A program made the position numbers and the translations under genes. Of a stretch of DNA of 64,000 nt, positions 9,249-17,995 are shown piece after piece (position 1 is the first letter of the stretch; each line of letters opens with the position of its first letter). Below the pieces are notes generated by a model, which saw nothing but the letters and a program-made list of their open reading frames with translations, was not told the origin of the DNA and searched no databases. The stretch spans positions 1 to 64,000 of the forward strand of contig JAITML010000076.1 of the NCBI GenBank assembly GCA_031277395.1. The letters run 5' to 3'. The stretch comes from Methylobacillus sp. (GTDB taxonomy: Bacteria; Pseudomonadota; Gammaproteobacteria; Burkholderiales; Methylophilaceae).

Positions 9249-10078
9249 TGCTGACCCGCCCACCTACTTTCCATCTACGGCGGGGCAATGCCCCGCTGCT
9301 CATCTCCATCCCGCACGGCGGAACGCTGGTGCCGGAATGGTTGCGTGCGCGCTTGTCGCCGGAAGCGGCCAGCCTGCCCGACACGGATTGGTGTCTCGAT
9401 CAGCTCTATGATTTTGCGCATGAACTGGATGCCACTCTTATCGCGGCGACCTACACGCGCTATGTGGTTGATCTCAATCGCCCGCCCGACAACGCCAGCC
9501 TCTACCCCGGCCAGCACACCACCGGGCTGTGTCCCACCGAAACCTTCGACGGCCATCCGCTCTATGCCGACGGCAACGCGCCGCGCCCGGAAGATATGGC
9601 TGACCTCATGGCCGAATACTGGCATCCCTATCACCGCGCGCTGGGTGACGAACTGGAGCGCCTCAAATCCGCACATGGTCGCGTCGCACTGTGGGACGCG
9701 CACTCCATCCGCTCCCGGCTCCCCCGCCTGTTCGACGGAGAATTGCCCTGCTTCAACATCGGTACCGCCAACCACGCCACCTGCCCCCCGGAAATTACCG
9801 ACTCCATCGTCAAACGCGCGGAGCAAAGCGGCTATTCCTGGATACTCAACGGTCGTTTTAAAGGCGGCTACATCACACGCCACTACGGCAACCCCGCCGC
9901 AGGCATTTTCGCCATCCAGATGGAAATCGCCCAACGCGCCTACATGCGCGAATCTTCAAATCCGGCACAATACGATGGCGAAATAGCTGCACATTTGCGC
10001 GAACATTTGCGCGTTATGCTGGAAGATTTGATCATTCAGGTTGGGGCATTCGGTGCGCGCGGCGCGAAAACACCCTGA
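9248..10078 (+). CDS. hutG: N-formylglutamate amidohydrolase
   Basis: The 276-residue product resembles the HutG/FGase family, zinc enzymes that split N-formylglutamate to glutamate and formate. Family marks are LLISIPHGGTLVPEWLRARL (metal His in IPHGG), TRYVVDLNRPPDN and VALWDAHSIRSRLPRLFDGE. The frame starts with the ATG that overlaps the fae-like stop by one base. No other histidine-degradation gene lies nearby, so it is unlikely to be part of a hut pathway here; its partner suggests one-carbon chemistry releasing formate instead. That link is inference. Confidence 0.85.
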   Translation: MLTRPPTFHLRRGNAPLLISIPHGGTLVPEWLRARLSPEAASLPDTDWCLDQLYDFAHELDATLIAATYTRYVVDLNRPPDNASLYPGQHTTGLCPTETFDGHPLYADGNAPRPEDMADLMAEYWHPYHRALGDELERLKSAHGRVALWDAHSIRSRLPRLFDGELPCFNIGTANHATCPPEITDSIVKRAEQSGYSWILNGRFKGGYITRHYGNPAAGIFAIQMEIAQRAYMRESSNPAQYDGEIAAHLREHLRVMLEDLIIQVGAFGARGAKTP

Positions 10079-10190
10079 CCCTGACTGACTAACTTCATTA
10101 ATCACACTCCAACTGCCGTTTATCATTTTTAGAGCGCCATCTATCGTCTAATGGATGCAAGTCTGCCTAGGCTGCGACATCATTAACGGG

Positions 10191-10802
10191 ATGAGCTATA
10201 TATCCACCATAGTCTGGCAACGTCCATTTTCGACAACCCGCGGCTTTACCATGATCGAGCTGATGGTCGCGCTCGTAATACTGGTTGTTCTTGCGGCGAT
10301 TGCCATCCCGGCATTTGGCAACTTTGTCAAAAATACGCGGATTTATACTGTCTCCAGTGAAATCCAGACGACGTTGAGTTACACGCGCTCCGAGGCGATC
10401 ACGCGGCGGGTTCCAGTGAGCGTGTGCCCCAGCATAGATGAAACCAGTTGCAGCAGTAAATGGGAAAATCTAGGCGGTCATACGGGCGCAAATGTGGGAT
10501 TGCTGGTATTCATCGACAGCGGCACTGCCGGAACACGAGATGGCGCGGATCAAGTTCTGAAATATATACAGATTACCGACCCGAATCTGGAAATTACTGC
10601 CTCAAACGATTTTTCAAGCAGCGATCCCGTCAAGGCTTATGTGCAGTACAAGTCCTCCGGTCAGTCCGACCTTGCCTTCACAAGCACTCTGCTGATTTGC
10701 GATGATCGTAAAGAGAGCTACCGGAGCGGTGACTACGGACGCTTGATCACAGCCTACATGACTGGCCGTACCGAGATTCTCGCCGACCAGCATTGCAGCT
10801 AA
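10191..10802 (+). CDS. fimT: Type IV pilus minor pilin, FimT/FimU (GspH) family
   Basis: A 203-residue prepilin (start MSYISTIV chosen at 10191; an in-frame ATG at 10155 would add 12 residues with no better ribosome site). The prepilin peptidase site is RGFTMIELMVALVILVVLAA, cleavage after Gly, with Glu at +5. Downstream is the GspH/FimT head with TSLS-like QTTLSYTRSEAITRRVPVSV. It opens the order fimT-pilV-pilW-pilX-pilY1-(small)-pilE, the same as in Pseudomonas aeruginosa, where these proteins prime pilus assembly. PilV follows after a short gap. Confidence 0.88.
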   Translation: MSYISTIVWQRPFSTTRGFTMIELMVALVILVVLAAIAIPAFGNFVKNTRIYTVSSEIQTTLSYTRSEAITRRVPVSVCPSIDETSCSSKWENLGGHTGANVGLLVFIDSGTAGTRDGADQVLKYIQITDPNLEITASNDFSSSDPVKAYVQYKSSGQSDLAFTSTLLICDDRKESYRSGDYGRLITAYMTGRTEILADQHCS

Positions 10803-10819
10803 TTACCATGAGGACATCC

Positions 10820-11305
10820 ATGAAACCTGCGATTCAGTTTTCCGCCAACCGCCGCCGAGTGCATGGTCTGACACTCATTGAAGTGCTGGTCACCATCGCC
10901 ATTGTGGCGTTCGGTTTGCTGGGTCTGGCCGGGCTGCTCGCCAAAAGTACCGTTATGGCTGGAACTTTATACATGCGAAGCACCGTCACCGAACGAATTT
11001 ACTCCTTTGCTGATCGCATGCGTTTGAATATGAAAGGCGTAAACGCCGGGGACTACAATAATCTGACGGCTCCTCCTGACCCGGCTCCTGACTGCCGAGG
11101 CCTCCCCTCCCCTTGTAATATCGCGCTAATGGACTACATCCAGTGGTCGCAGGAGCTGAAACAATCATTGCCCGGCGGCAAAGGCACCATCATCAAAACG
11201 GCTTCGACCAGCCCCGATGTATACACCATCACCGTCACCTGGATCAACCCGAGACTACCAGAGGGGCAGCAAGATCAACAGTACAAGCTCGACACAAAAC
11301 CATGA
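10820..11305 (+). CDS. pilV: Type IV pilus minor pilin PilV
   Basis: 161 residues. Of three possible starts (TTG 10793, ATG 10808, ATG 10820) the last has GAGG seven bases upstream. The leader ends RVHGLTLIEVLVTIAIVAFG with cleavage after Gly and Glu at +5, followed by the GLLGLAGLLA segment typical of PilV. It would form part of the minor-pilin tip complex. The stop codon overlaps the pilW start (ATGA at 11302-11305). Confidence 0.87.
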   Translation: MKPAIQFSANRRRVHGLTLIEVLVTIAIVAFGLLGLAGLLAKSTVMAGTLYMRSTVTERIYSFADRMRLNMKGVNAGDYNNLTAPPDPAPDCRGLPSPCNIALMDYIQWSQELKQSLPGGKGTIIKTASTSPDVYTITVTWINPRLPEGQQDQQYKLDTKP

Positions 11306-12396
11306 AAAAAAATATCCACAAAAAAAACAGACGACAATTCGGCGTGACACTCATCGAATTGATGGTCTCGGTCGCTATCAGCCTGTTTTTGATCGCCGTA
11401 ATCGGCGGTGCCTATATCACCGCCAGGAACGTCTTCGCCTCCACTGCCGCCGCGAGCGGCATGGACGAAAATGTTCGCGTCGCCTTCAGCATGATAGGTA
11501 CTAGCATACGTCAAGCCAGCTTCAATGGTTGCGCCGGCGTGACCGGCACGGTTAAAGGTGACACGCGCGGCGCGAACTATTACGGCAGCAATTGGTATCA
11601 GGACTTTACCAAACCGGTGCAAAGCAACAGTGCACCCGGCCTCAACAATCTTCCCACAGGGAAGATTGGAGACATGTTGACACTTATCGGCGTTGATCCC
11701 ACGCGCGAAGCCAGCGTGGTTAGCGACGAGGACGGCATCATCCAAACCGGCACTCATGATTTCAATGAGGGAGACGTTCTGCTGGCAATGACAACAGATT
11801 GCAGCCTGAACAGTTATTTCGTCATGACGAACGACGGCTCCAACACTACCATCCCTCATAAATCTTCCGGCACCAACGACTCGCATAATTGCAACGCTGA
11901 TCTAGGCATTAATTGTGCCGAAGGAGGGTCATCAACACCCTACGGTCATTTAGCGCGCGGCGCGCTGATTTTACCCGTGGTAGCCAATGCTTATTTCATC
12001 GCCGACTCGGCATCAGCTAATAAGGGTAAGTCACTGTGGCGGCGTACTTACGGCGTGAAAGGAAACAGCGGGAAGGCAGTATGGTCAGGCGATGGGCAAG
12101 ATGAGGAATTGATCAACGGTGTGGAAAATATGGCGCTCGAATTTGGGATTGACTCCGATGGTGATCGTTCGATTGACGGTTATGCAACGCTTGGTGATGT
12201 GACCGACTGGAATAAGGTTTTGGCCGTACGTATTCACCTGCTGATTGCCACTTTGCCTGATGCAGGAACGCGCTCCATTAGATCGACTAATTACAGACCC
12301 ATTGACCCCGATCACCCGATATTCACGCCGCCCACCGATAACCGTATTTATCGCGAATACACTTCTATTTTTGCGCTACGCAACCGAATCTTGTGA
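11302..12396 (+). CDS. pilW: Type IV pilus minor pilin PilW
   Basis: 364 residues starting MKKNIHKKNRRQFGVTLIEL: a very basic leader, cleavage after Gly in QFGVTLIELMVSVAISLFLI, Glu at +5. The open frame extends back to 11143 but that part is pilV in another frame. The large head (about 330 residues), with MDENVRVAFSMIGTSIRQAS after the helix, is usual for PilW. It overlaps pilV by four bases and pilX by four, so the minor pilins are likely translated in step. Confidence 0.87.
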   Translation: MKKNIHKKNRRQFGVTLIELMVSVAISLFLIAVIGGAYITARNVFASTAAASGMDENVRVAFSMIGTSIRQASFNGCAGVTGTVKGDTRGANYYGSNWYQDFTKPVQSNSAPGLNNLPTGKIGDMLTLIGVDPTREASVVSDEDGIIQTGTHDFNEGDVLLAMTTDCSLNSYFVMTNDGSNTTIPHKSSGTNDSHNCNADLGINCAEGGSSTPYGHLARGALILPVVANAYFIADSASANKGKSLWRRTYGVKGNSGKAVWSGDGQDEELINGVENMALEFGIDSDGDRSIDGYATLGDVTDWNKVLAVRIHLLIATLPDAGTRSIRSTNYRPIDPDHPIFTPPTDNRIYREYTSIFALRNRIL

Positions 12397-13040
12397 AATT
12401 GCACATAAACATGAACACGCTTATTGTTTCACAACGCTATCGTCACACCGGCTTTTCGCTGCTCACTGCGATGGTTTTTTTGATCATGCTTACCCTGCTG
12501 GCAGTGGTGGCGATCCGGAGCACCATCACTCAGGAACGTATGATAAGCAATACGCAGGACTGGAATCTCGCCTTCCAATCTGCCGAGGCCGCGCTGCGTG
12601 ATGCCCAGGCGGAGATTATCGCGGGAACGCGCACTGGTGTTGATGACGTCAATTTTACTAACGACTGCAAAGGCAGCAGCGGCGTCCTTCCCACCTCTGC
12701 CGGGCTGTGCCGACCCAGCGAGAGCGGCACCCCTGTTTGGAAAGATGCTGCGCCTGCCAATGACCCCTGGTGGGGGGCGAGCGGAGCATCAGCCGTGAGT
12801 ACACAATACGGAGCTGTCACCGGTACCCAGCCCATGGTTGGCGTAATACGCCAGCCGCGCTACATGATCGAATACTTGGGGGACATGGGCAACAGCAGTC
12901 TGGTGATGTCCCAAGGGTATACAGCCCCCTTACCCACCCATCAAGGTTATCGCATCACTGCGGTCGGATTCGGGAAAATTCTCAACGATAATGACGCGCC
13001 TGCATCACGGGTCATGCTGCAAAGCGTGTTTGAGCGCTGA
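12393..13040 (+). CDS. pilX: Type IV pilus assembly protein PilX
   Basis: 215 residues from a GTG at 12393 that overlaps the pilW stop; ATG 12411 is an alternative. The N-terminal region HTGFSLLTAMVFLIMLTLLA lacks Glu at +5, as is common for PilX/GspK-type tip pilins, followed by RSTITQERMISNTQDWNLAF and AEAALRDAQ, which are strong PilX marks. It ends three bases before the pilY1 start. Confidence 0.85.
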   Translation: MKLHINMNTLIVSQRYRHTGFSLLTAMVFLIMLTLLAVVAIRSTITQERMISNTQDWNLAFQSAEAALRDAQAEIIAGTRTGVDDVNFTNDCKGSSGVLPTSAGLCRPSESGTPVWKDAAPANDPWWGASGASAVSTQYGAVTGTQPMVGVIRQPRYMIEYLGDMGNSSLVMSQGYTAPLPTHQGYRITAVGFGKILNDNDAPASRVMLQSVFER

Positions 13041-13043
13041 TCC

Positions 13044-15305
13044 ATGCCGACCAATCTTGACTGCATGCTGAAATTATTAAGGAGGCTCAAAATACGCTCG
13101 AAGCCCAAATTACTGCTCAAGCGTTTCCTCTGCACTGCGCTGATTTTCGCACTAGCCTTTCAAGGCATGACCTCGTTGATTGCGCAAGCGGTCACCCTGA
13201 CCCAGCGGAATCTCACACAAGCGCCATTGTCCACAGCCATTAACACCAATGTGTTAATGGTGATGAATGTTCCCAACAGTATGGATCAGACGCCCAGTGG
13301 CGATCCCTCGTGGTCGGGCAACTCCGACAATAAAGCACATATTGCACGCTCACCCGTGAAAAATATGATCACCAATTATGGCAGTCAGGGTTTGCTGGCA
13401 TTCACGTTTGCAGACGCTACAACCGGCAAGCTGGCGAATACCCCTCAATGGGATGCAGCCAGCAAGATTCCTGCCTATCCGAGCCGCAAGCTGGCGACCT
13501 ACGAGCCGAATAAAAAGACAGGAGTGGCCTGGGCCTGGAGCAATATTCAGGGAACAGATGGATTGGGTGAGGCGTTGCAGAAGGATACCAATGCTGCGGA
13601 AGCGCAAAAACTGCTCAACTACCTCGCCGGTGATGCCAGCAACGAAGGCACGACCAGCGGAACATACCGGCCCCGGGCAAAAAAACTGGCCGATATTGTC
13701 AACTCAGCGCCGGTTTATGTGGGCCAGCCGAAATCGGGATACAAAAACGCAATAGAGCCTACATGCAATCTTGCAACCGCGCCGACAGCCTGTTACAGCA
13801 ATTTCGTCAGCACAAATAGCAGCCGCACAGGCATGGTGTATGTGGGCGCCAATGATGGCTTCCTGCACGCCTTTGATGCCAGCTCGGGTATCGAGCAGTG
13901 GGCCTATATGCCATCGGCATTGTTCCCGGCGATCAAGCAACTGACCGCCCAGAACTACACCCACCATTTCTATGTCGATGGCAACCCGGTTCCGGCGGAT
14001 GCGTTTATCAAAACGCCCAACGACAGCACCACAAAATGGCGTACTGTTCTGGTCGGCGGCTTGAATGCAGGCGGAAAAGGCATCTACGCACTGGACGTAA
14101 ATTCACCGACCGGCGCTGCTGAGTCGCACGTAATGTGGGAATTCGGCAACCATCAAACCGGTAACAGTGCTGAAAACACGCTCACTCAGAATTACGATCA
14201 GGACATGGGCTACAGTTTCAGCCAGCCTTCCGTCGTCAAAACCGCGAACGGCAAATGGGTGGCCATTTTCGGCAATGGCTACAACAATACCGACAACAGC
14301 GATGGGCACGCCAGCACCTCGGGGAATGCGGTGTTGTATGTCGTCGATCTCGAAACCGGGGTATTGATGGCCAAGCTGGATACCGGGGTTGGCTACGCTG
14401 CGGATCCCGCAGGCAAACCGAATGGCCTTTCTACTCCTGCCGTGGTGGATATGAACAGGGATAATATTGCTGACTATGTCTATGCAGGCGACTTGCAGGG
14501 CAATATGTGGCGATTTGATCTGACTGATACAAACGCGAGCAATTGGAAGGTTGCTTATGGTTGCGGAGCTGCCAATGATGAATCCGCGCCCGCTGGTTGC
14601 GGTAACACTACAGCCAATCCGGCGGCTCAGCCGACAAACACACCCAAACCACTGTTTACCGCCAAGACCGAGAGCGGAGGCATGCAGTCCATTACGACGA
14701 TGCCGCAGGTGGGCCGTCACCCGAGTGGAAATGGATATCTCGTCTTTTTCGGCACCGGCAAGTATTTTGAAACGGGCGACAACATATTGAATACCACCAG
14801 AAACAGTTTCTACGGTGTTTGGGACAAGGGAATCGCCATAGCCAATGGACGCAACGATCTGCAAAAGCAGGAGGTGACCGATGTCCACACCGCCGGAACT
14901 CCCCCGGATACTTTCCGTTATATTTCTTCCAACACGGTAACCAGTACCTCCTATGGCTGGTATCTGGATCTGCCTGAAGATTATGAGCGGCTTGTCACCA
15001 ATCCGGTGCTGGATGATACACGTATCATGTTCTCAACCTGGGTTCCCGCAGGTGACTGCGAAAACGGCGGCACGGGCTGGTTCATGGCGTTGAATATGGC
15101 AACCGGATCTTACGGCGGAGCCTTCATCAAAGACACCACCGCAGGCGGCATGCAGATAATGCAAGGCATGCCTTCCTCGCCTACCATCCTGCGTGGTGGG
15201 TACAAGGATACAGCCGTCATAGGAGCCGGCGGCCAAATTGTCGCCGTCGATTTGACTAAGGGCGGAGGCAATCGCCGGATTTCGTGGCGCGATTTGATGA
15301 TGTAA
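13044..15305 (+). CDS. pilY1: Type IV pilus tip protein PilY1, short form
   Basis: 753 residues, against about 1000-1300 for most PilY1 proteins. After a basic leader and hydrophobic segment (to about residue 50) comes TAINTNVLMVMNVPNSMDQT, which resembles the first strand of the usual von Willebrand-A-like part (NVLLLLDNSGSM) but lacks the DxSxS metal site; the rest of that domain is mostly missing. The C-terminal beta-propeller is intact: GMVYVGANDGFLHAFDA, and the calcium loop DMNRDNIADYVYAGDLQGN (about 469-487). PilY1 sits at the pilus tip and controls extension, adhesion and calcium-dependent retraction. Followed by a small secreted protein gene and pilE. Confidence 0.9.
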   Translation: MPTNLDCMLKLLRRLKIRSKPKLLLKRFLCTALIFALAFQGMTSLIAQAVTLTQRNLTQAPLSTAINTNVLMVMNVPNSMDQTPSGDPSWSGNSDNKAHIARSPVKNMITNYGSQGLLAFTFADATTGKLANTPQWDAASKIPAYPSRKLATYEPNKKTGVAWAWSNIQGTDGLGEALQKDTNAAEAQKLLNYLAGDASNEGTTSGTYRPRAKKLADIVNSAPVYVGQPKSGYKNAIEPTCNLATAPTACYSNFVSTNSSRTGMVYVGANDGFLHAFDASSGIEQWAYMPSALFPAIKQLTAQNYTHHFYVDGNPVPADAFIKTPNDSTTKWRTVLVGGLNAGGKGIYALDVNSPTGAAESHVMWEFGNHQTGNSAENTLTQNYDQDMGYSFSQPSVVKTANGKWVAIFGNGYNNTDNSDGHASTSGNAVLYVVDLETGVLMAKLDTGVGYAADPAGKPNGLSTPAVVDMNRDNIADYVYAGDLQGNMWRFDLTDTNASNWKVAYGCGAANDESAPAGCGNTTANPAAQPTNTPKPLFTAKTESGGMQSITTMPQVGRHPSGNGYLVFFGTGKYFETGDNILNTTRNSFYGVWDKGIAIANGRNDLQKQEVTDVHTAGTPPDTFRYISSNTVTSTSYGWYLDLPEDYERLVTNPVLDDTRIMFSTWVPAGDCENGGTGWFMALNMATGSYGGAFIKDTTAGGMQIMQGMPSSPTILRGGYKDTAVIGAGGQIVAVDLTKGGGNRRISWRDLMM

Positions 15306-15330
15306 AACTGATCACCAAACAGGAGAAATC

Positions 15331-15597
15331 ATGCAAAAAATATTTCGATTATTGATATCGGGCGCAGCTTTGGGTATTGCAGTTACCGCTTATGCTGTAG
15401 ACCCGCCTCCACCGATGAAATTGGAGATTGTGAAACCGACAGCCGCTCCGGAATCGACAACTACAGAAACCTCGGGACAGCCGGATTCATCAACGACAAC
15501 AGGGCAGGATGCATCGAAAAAAACCGGCAACACGAGTTATCAGGACGGAAAATCCAAAAAACCCGATAGCGGGAAGCAGACGCCCAATGCGAAATAA
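15331..15597 (+). CDS. Small secreted protein in the pilY2 position
   Basis: 88 residues with a signal peptide (MQKIFRLLISGAALGIAVTA, cut near AYA) and a low-complexity tail rich in Thr, Ser, Lys, Pro and Gln. There is a GGAG ribosome site at 15321-15324. In Pseudomonas the slot between pilY1 and pilE holds pilY2, also a small exported protein, but I see no clear sequence likeness. Its last 11 bases overlap the pilE start in another frame. Function unknown; a pilus role is suggested by position only. Confidence 0.7.
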   Translation: MQKIFRLLISGAALGIAVTAYAVDPPPPMKLEIVKPTAAPESTTTETSGQPDSSTTTGQDASKKTGNTSYQDGKSKKPDSGKQTPNAK

Positions 15598-16009
15598 AGC
15601 GCGTGGCTTCACGTTGATGGAAGTGATGACCGTAGTTGTGATCGTCGGCATCCTCGCTGCCATCGCGCTGCCCACATATTCAAACTACACCCGCCGCGCG
15701 CATCGCACTGATGCGATGCGAATGTTGATGGAAGCGTCCTCGGCAATGGAACGATATTTTAGCCAAAATCAGACGTATGCTGTAAGTACGATTGCAAGCG
15801 TATATCCTGCTGCCGCATCACCGGAGTGGAAGTACTACATCCTAAGTTGGGGCTCTGCAGCACCTACGGCCACAAGCTACACGCTTAAAGCCACCCCCAT
15901 AGACTCTCAAGTCGGCGATGAGTGCGGAAGCTTCACTCTGAATCATCTGTCAGTTCGTGACGTAACTGGTGGCACCCTCAGTCGTCAGGATTGCTGGAAA
16001 ATGAACTAA
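15587..16009 (+). CDS. pilE: Type IV pilin, PilE-like
   Basis: 140 residues starting MRNKARGFTLMEVMTVVVIV: cleavage after Gly7, Phe at +1, Glu at +5, then GILAAIALPTYSNYTRRAHR. A short head ends with two Cys (DECGSF and SRQDCWKMN) that frame the disulfide loop. The size and loop match the minor PilE class that ends the pilin operon in P. aeruginosa rather than the longer major pilin. Start overlaps the preceding gene by 11 bases. Confidence 0.87.
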   Translation: MRNKARGFTLMEVMTVVVIVGILAAIALPTYSNYTRRAHRTDAMRMLMEASSAMERYFSQNQTYAVSTIASVYPAAASPEWKYYILSWGSAAPTATSYTLKATPIDSQVGDECGSFTLNHLSVRDVTGGTLSRQDCWKMN

Positions 16010-16670
16010 ACCAGCGGCAGTTTTTGGAATTACCCTGTTCGTTATCCGAAAATTCCACCGCCAGGAGCAATGAGGCTTTGTATTGGTATTATTCATCTGA
16101 CACAACACGGAAAAGTTTATCCATACCGATCTACCGGCTTATAAAACCGCAGAATTTAGAGCAACAGTAATATTCAGGCGACGTCGGCGAGGATCTGACT
16201 TCTAGGGAGATCGTTGGTCCAGAAGCTGTCCCACGCAACTGCGCGGGTATCTTTCTTTGCACTATTTGCATGCGGAGGAAAGCGGAAGAAAACACCTAGC
16301 TAAACAATCATGTATTGGTAAATAGTACTCGGCCTGCTCATAAATCAAACCATTGCATCATGGTATTGAAAATATGGTCGTAGCTCTCCACACTTATGAG
16401 GACGGTTATGAGTCAGGAATTGGAACGCCTACACATGACCATAACCAGAGAATTAGAGCATGATTTGCGCTCGTGAATGCCTTACTACTTGGCAAGTTAT
16501 TAAAGCAATCTCTATTGGGCACGCTGGATCAGAGCACTTGCCTGACCTCAGAAAAGGTGCTGATGAAGGCGGAACCTTTACGCATTTGTACAGCTTGGTG
16601 ACATATTGGCTGAAGCTTTGTCTCTCATCAAGACCGAGCAGTCTTGCACACTCGTTTCCCAGCTTTCAGG
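16010..16670. other. Long intergenic stretch with gene debris
   Basis: About 660 bases between pilE and the HTH gene without a convincing intact gene. On the minus strand a frame of about 40 codons without a start, ending at 16179, encodes a plausible C-terminal tail (..DTRAVAWDSFWTNDLP..). On the plus strand a 22-codon frame (16408-16476, MSQELERLHMTITRELEHDL plus two) has AGGA seven bases upstream. Both look like remnants; neither could be assigned. The base composition is more AT-rich than the neighbouring pilin genes. Confidence 0.4.
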
Positions 16671-16710
16671 TATAATTAATTTACTAACTATTTTTATTTT
16701 TTAGTAAATT
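16671..16710 (+). promoter_or_regulatory. -10 hexamer and inverted-repeat operator of the HTH gene
   Basis: TATAAT at 16671-16676 is a consensus -10 box (no well-spaced -35 box is seen; TTGCAC at 16644 is 21 bases away). Overlapping the expected start of transcription, AATTTACTAA (16678-16687) and TTAGTAAATT (16701-16710) form a perfect 10-base inverted repeat with a 13-base spacer. The position, 18 bases before the start codon of a helix-turn-helix gene, suggests autorepression. Confidence 0.65.
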
Positions 16711-16727
16711 TTAAAAGGGGTCATCTC

Positions 16728-17684
16728 GTGATCAGTAATGCTCTTGTACAGCTCGCATTGGATTTGCTCGCCTGCAGCCAAAAGGAACTCGCGCTTCAGC
16801 TCGGGGTTTCGCCCACACAGATCAGCAAATGGAAAAAGGGGGAACACATGTCTGAAGAAATGGCAGACAAGCTGCGCCTGCTCACCGAAATTGGAGACTT
16901 GAACCCGGAATTTGTCGTTGTGACCGGCTCTGTCGCAGCTGCCACAAAGTGGAGCAAGCTCATCAAACTACTTGCTGATTATGCACATGATGCAGCCGAG
17001 ACAGGATACGACACAGCTCCGCTGACAGAATACAAGGAAGAGCTACCTTGGCAGACCTTCTATACGTTACTGCAGATGGGGGTTCAACTCCCGCAAGCAT
17101 TTCCGGCAGAGTTAGATATCGACTATGACGCAGGGGAACACGCCGAAGCCTTGTGGCATCTGGTTGATGACAACCCATATGCCTCTCTGATCTACTCAAT
17201 CTACAAGTCCTTGACTGATGTATGGGGATTCTATGCTGCTTATGTGTACCCCCTAGTCTTTGACGATGAACTGGATGTATACGGAGAAGTGGGTGGTGAC
17301 ATCGACTCTTATCTAATGGATCTGGCTGCGGCAAAGCTCCAAGAAGCTCCCGCGATTGCACTGAACTTCGCACAATTCCGATGGGAAACGATGAAAAATT
17401 ATGAAAAGTGGTTGGGGGTCGTCAAAGAAAAGGCCTTCCGTGCAGGCGTTCCTCTCGGTGCAGAACTCCTCAACATGGTCTATGACTCCACTGATGAGCT
17501 AGGTCAAGAGGCTGAGGCAGAGAGCTTGGGCTTCAACAAAAGGCGATTGCACCCTGACATCTACATGAATGAACTTCTGACAGGGATGCGGGTGATTCAC
17601 CAAGTATTGCCGACGATCCTCAAGAAGCTCGGAATCGAGGAAGAGTTCCAGCTCGATACGTCCGAGCTACGCTTGGGTGACTAA
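16728..17684 (+). CDS. HTH (XRE-type) DNA-binding protein with a large unknown C-terminal domain
   Basis: 318 residues from a GTG at 16728, with AAGGGG 8 bases upstream. Residues about 8-55 form a Cro/C1-type helix-turn-helix (QKELALQLGVSPTQISKWKK). The remaining 260 residues are acidic and rich in Trp, Tyr and Leu, with helices such as LLADYAHDAAETGYDT and a C-terminal VLPTILKKLGIEEEF; I recognise no domain. It stands alone with a palindromic site over its own promoter. A role in defence, stress or silencing of an acquired island is possible but not shown. Confidence 0.7.
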   Translation: MISNALVQLALDLLACSQKELALQLGVSPTQISKWKKGEHMSEEMADKLRLLTEIGDLNPEFVVVTGSVAAATKWSKLIKLLADYAHDAAETGYDTAPLTEYKEELPWQTFYTLLQMGVQLPQAFPAELDIDYDAGEHAEALWHLVDDNPYASLIYSIYKSLTDVWGFYAAYVYPLVFDDELDVYGEVGGDIDSYLMDLAAAKLQEAPAIALNFAQFRWETMKNYEKWLGVVKEKAFRAGVPLGAELLNMVYDSTDELGQEAEAESLGFNKRRLHPDIYMNELLTGMRVIHQVLPTILKKLGIEEEFQLDTSELRLGD

Positions 17685-17797
17685 AGTCCTGTTAGGGCGC
17701 GTTCATGCTTGGTAATACGCAAGAAACTTCTGAGTTGATTAAGCTTGCGCGCCGTGCGCGGGTTTTTGACATTATCGGGGCGTGATTGCCCGGTGAG

Positions 17798-17938
17798 CTA
17801 TTTGTAGGGCTTTGCGTTCCAACGAGGAACCAGCACACCCATATCGTTCCGGTGTTTCGGAGCTCCGACAACATACTTGGAGGGCTTCATCTCCAGAATT
17901 TCAAAGAGAATTTCTTCTGGATAAATGGTGGCTGGCAT
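17798..17938 (-). CDS. Small hypothetical protein (46 residues)
   Basis: An ATG at 17938 (an in-frame ATG at 17947 adds three residues) opens MPATIYPEEILFEILEMKPS and ends WNAKPYK at a TAG. Codon use and composition look protein-like and the minus-strand direction matches higA just upstream of it, but no ribosome site is evident. It may be a real small gene or the tail of a decayed one. No family recognised. Confidence 0.35.
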   Translation of the reverse strand: MPATIYPEEILFEILEMKPSKYVVGAPKHRNDMGVLVPRWNAKPYK

Positions 17939-17995
17939 AATAAGCATTCTGTTGTGTTTGTGAACCAAGTACAACAAACATCATAATTTGCCCGA

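Noticed and set aside
16460-16675. 71-codon plus-strand frame in the pilE-HTH gap
   Set aside because: No ribosome site, no coding-like composition, and it overlaps the promoter of the HTH gene.
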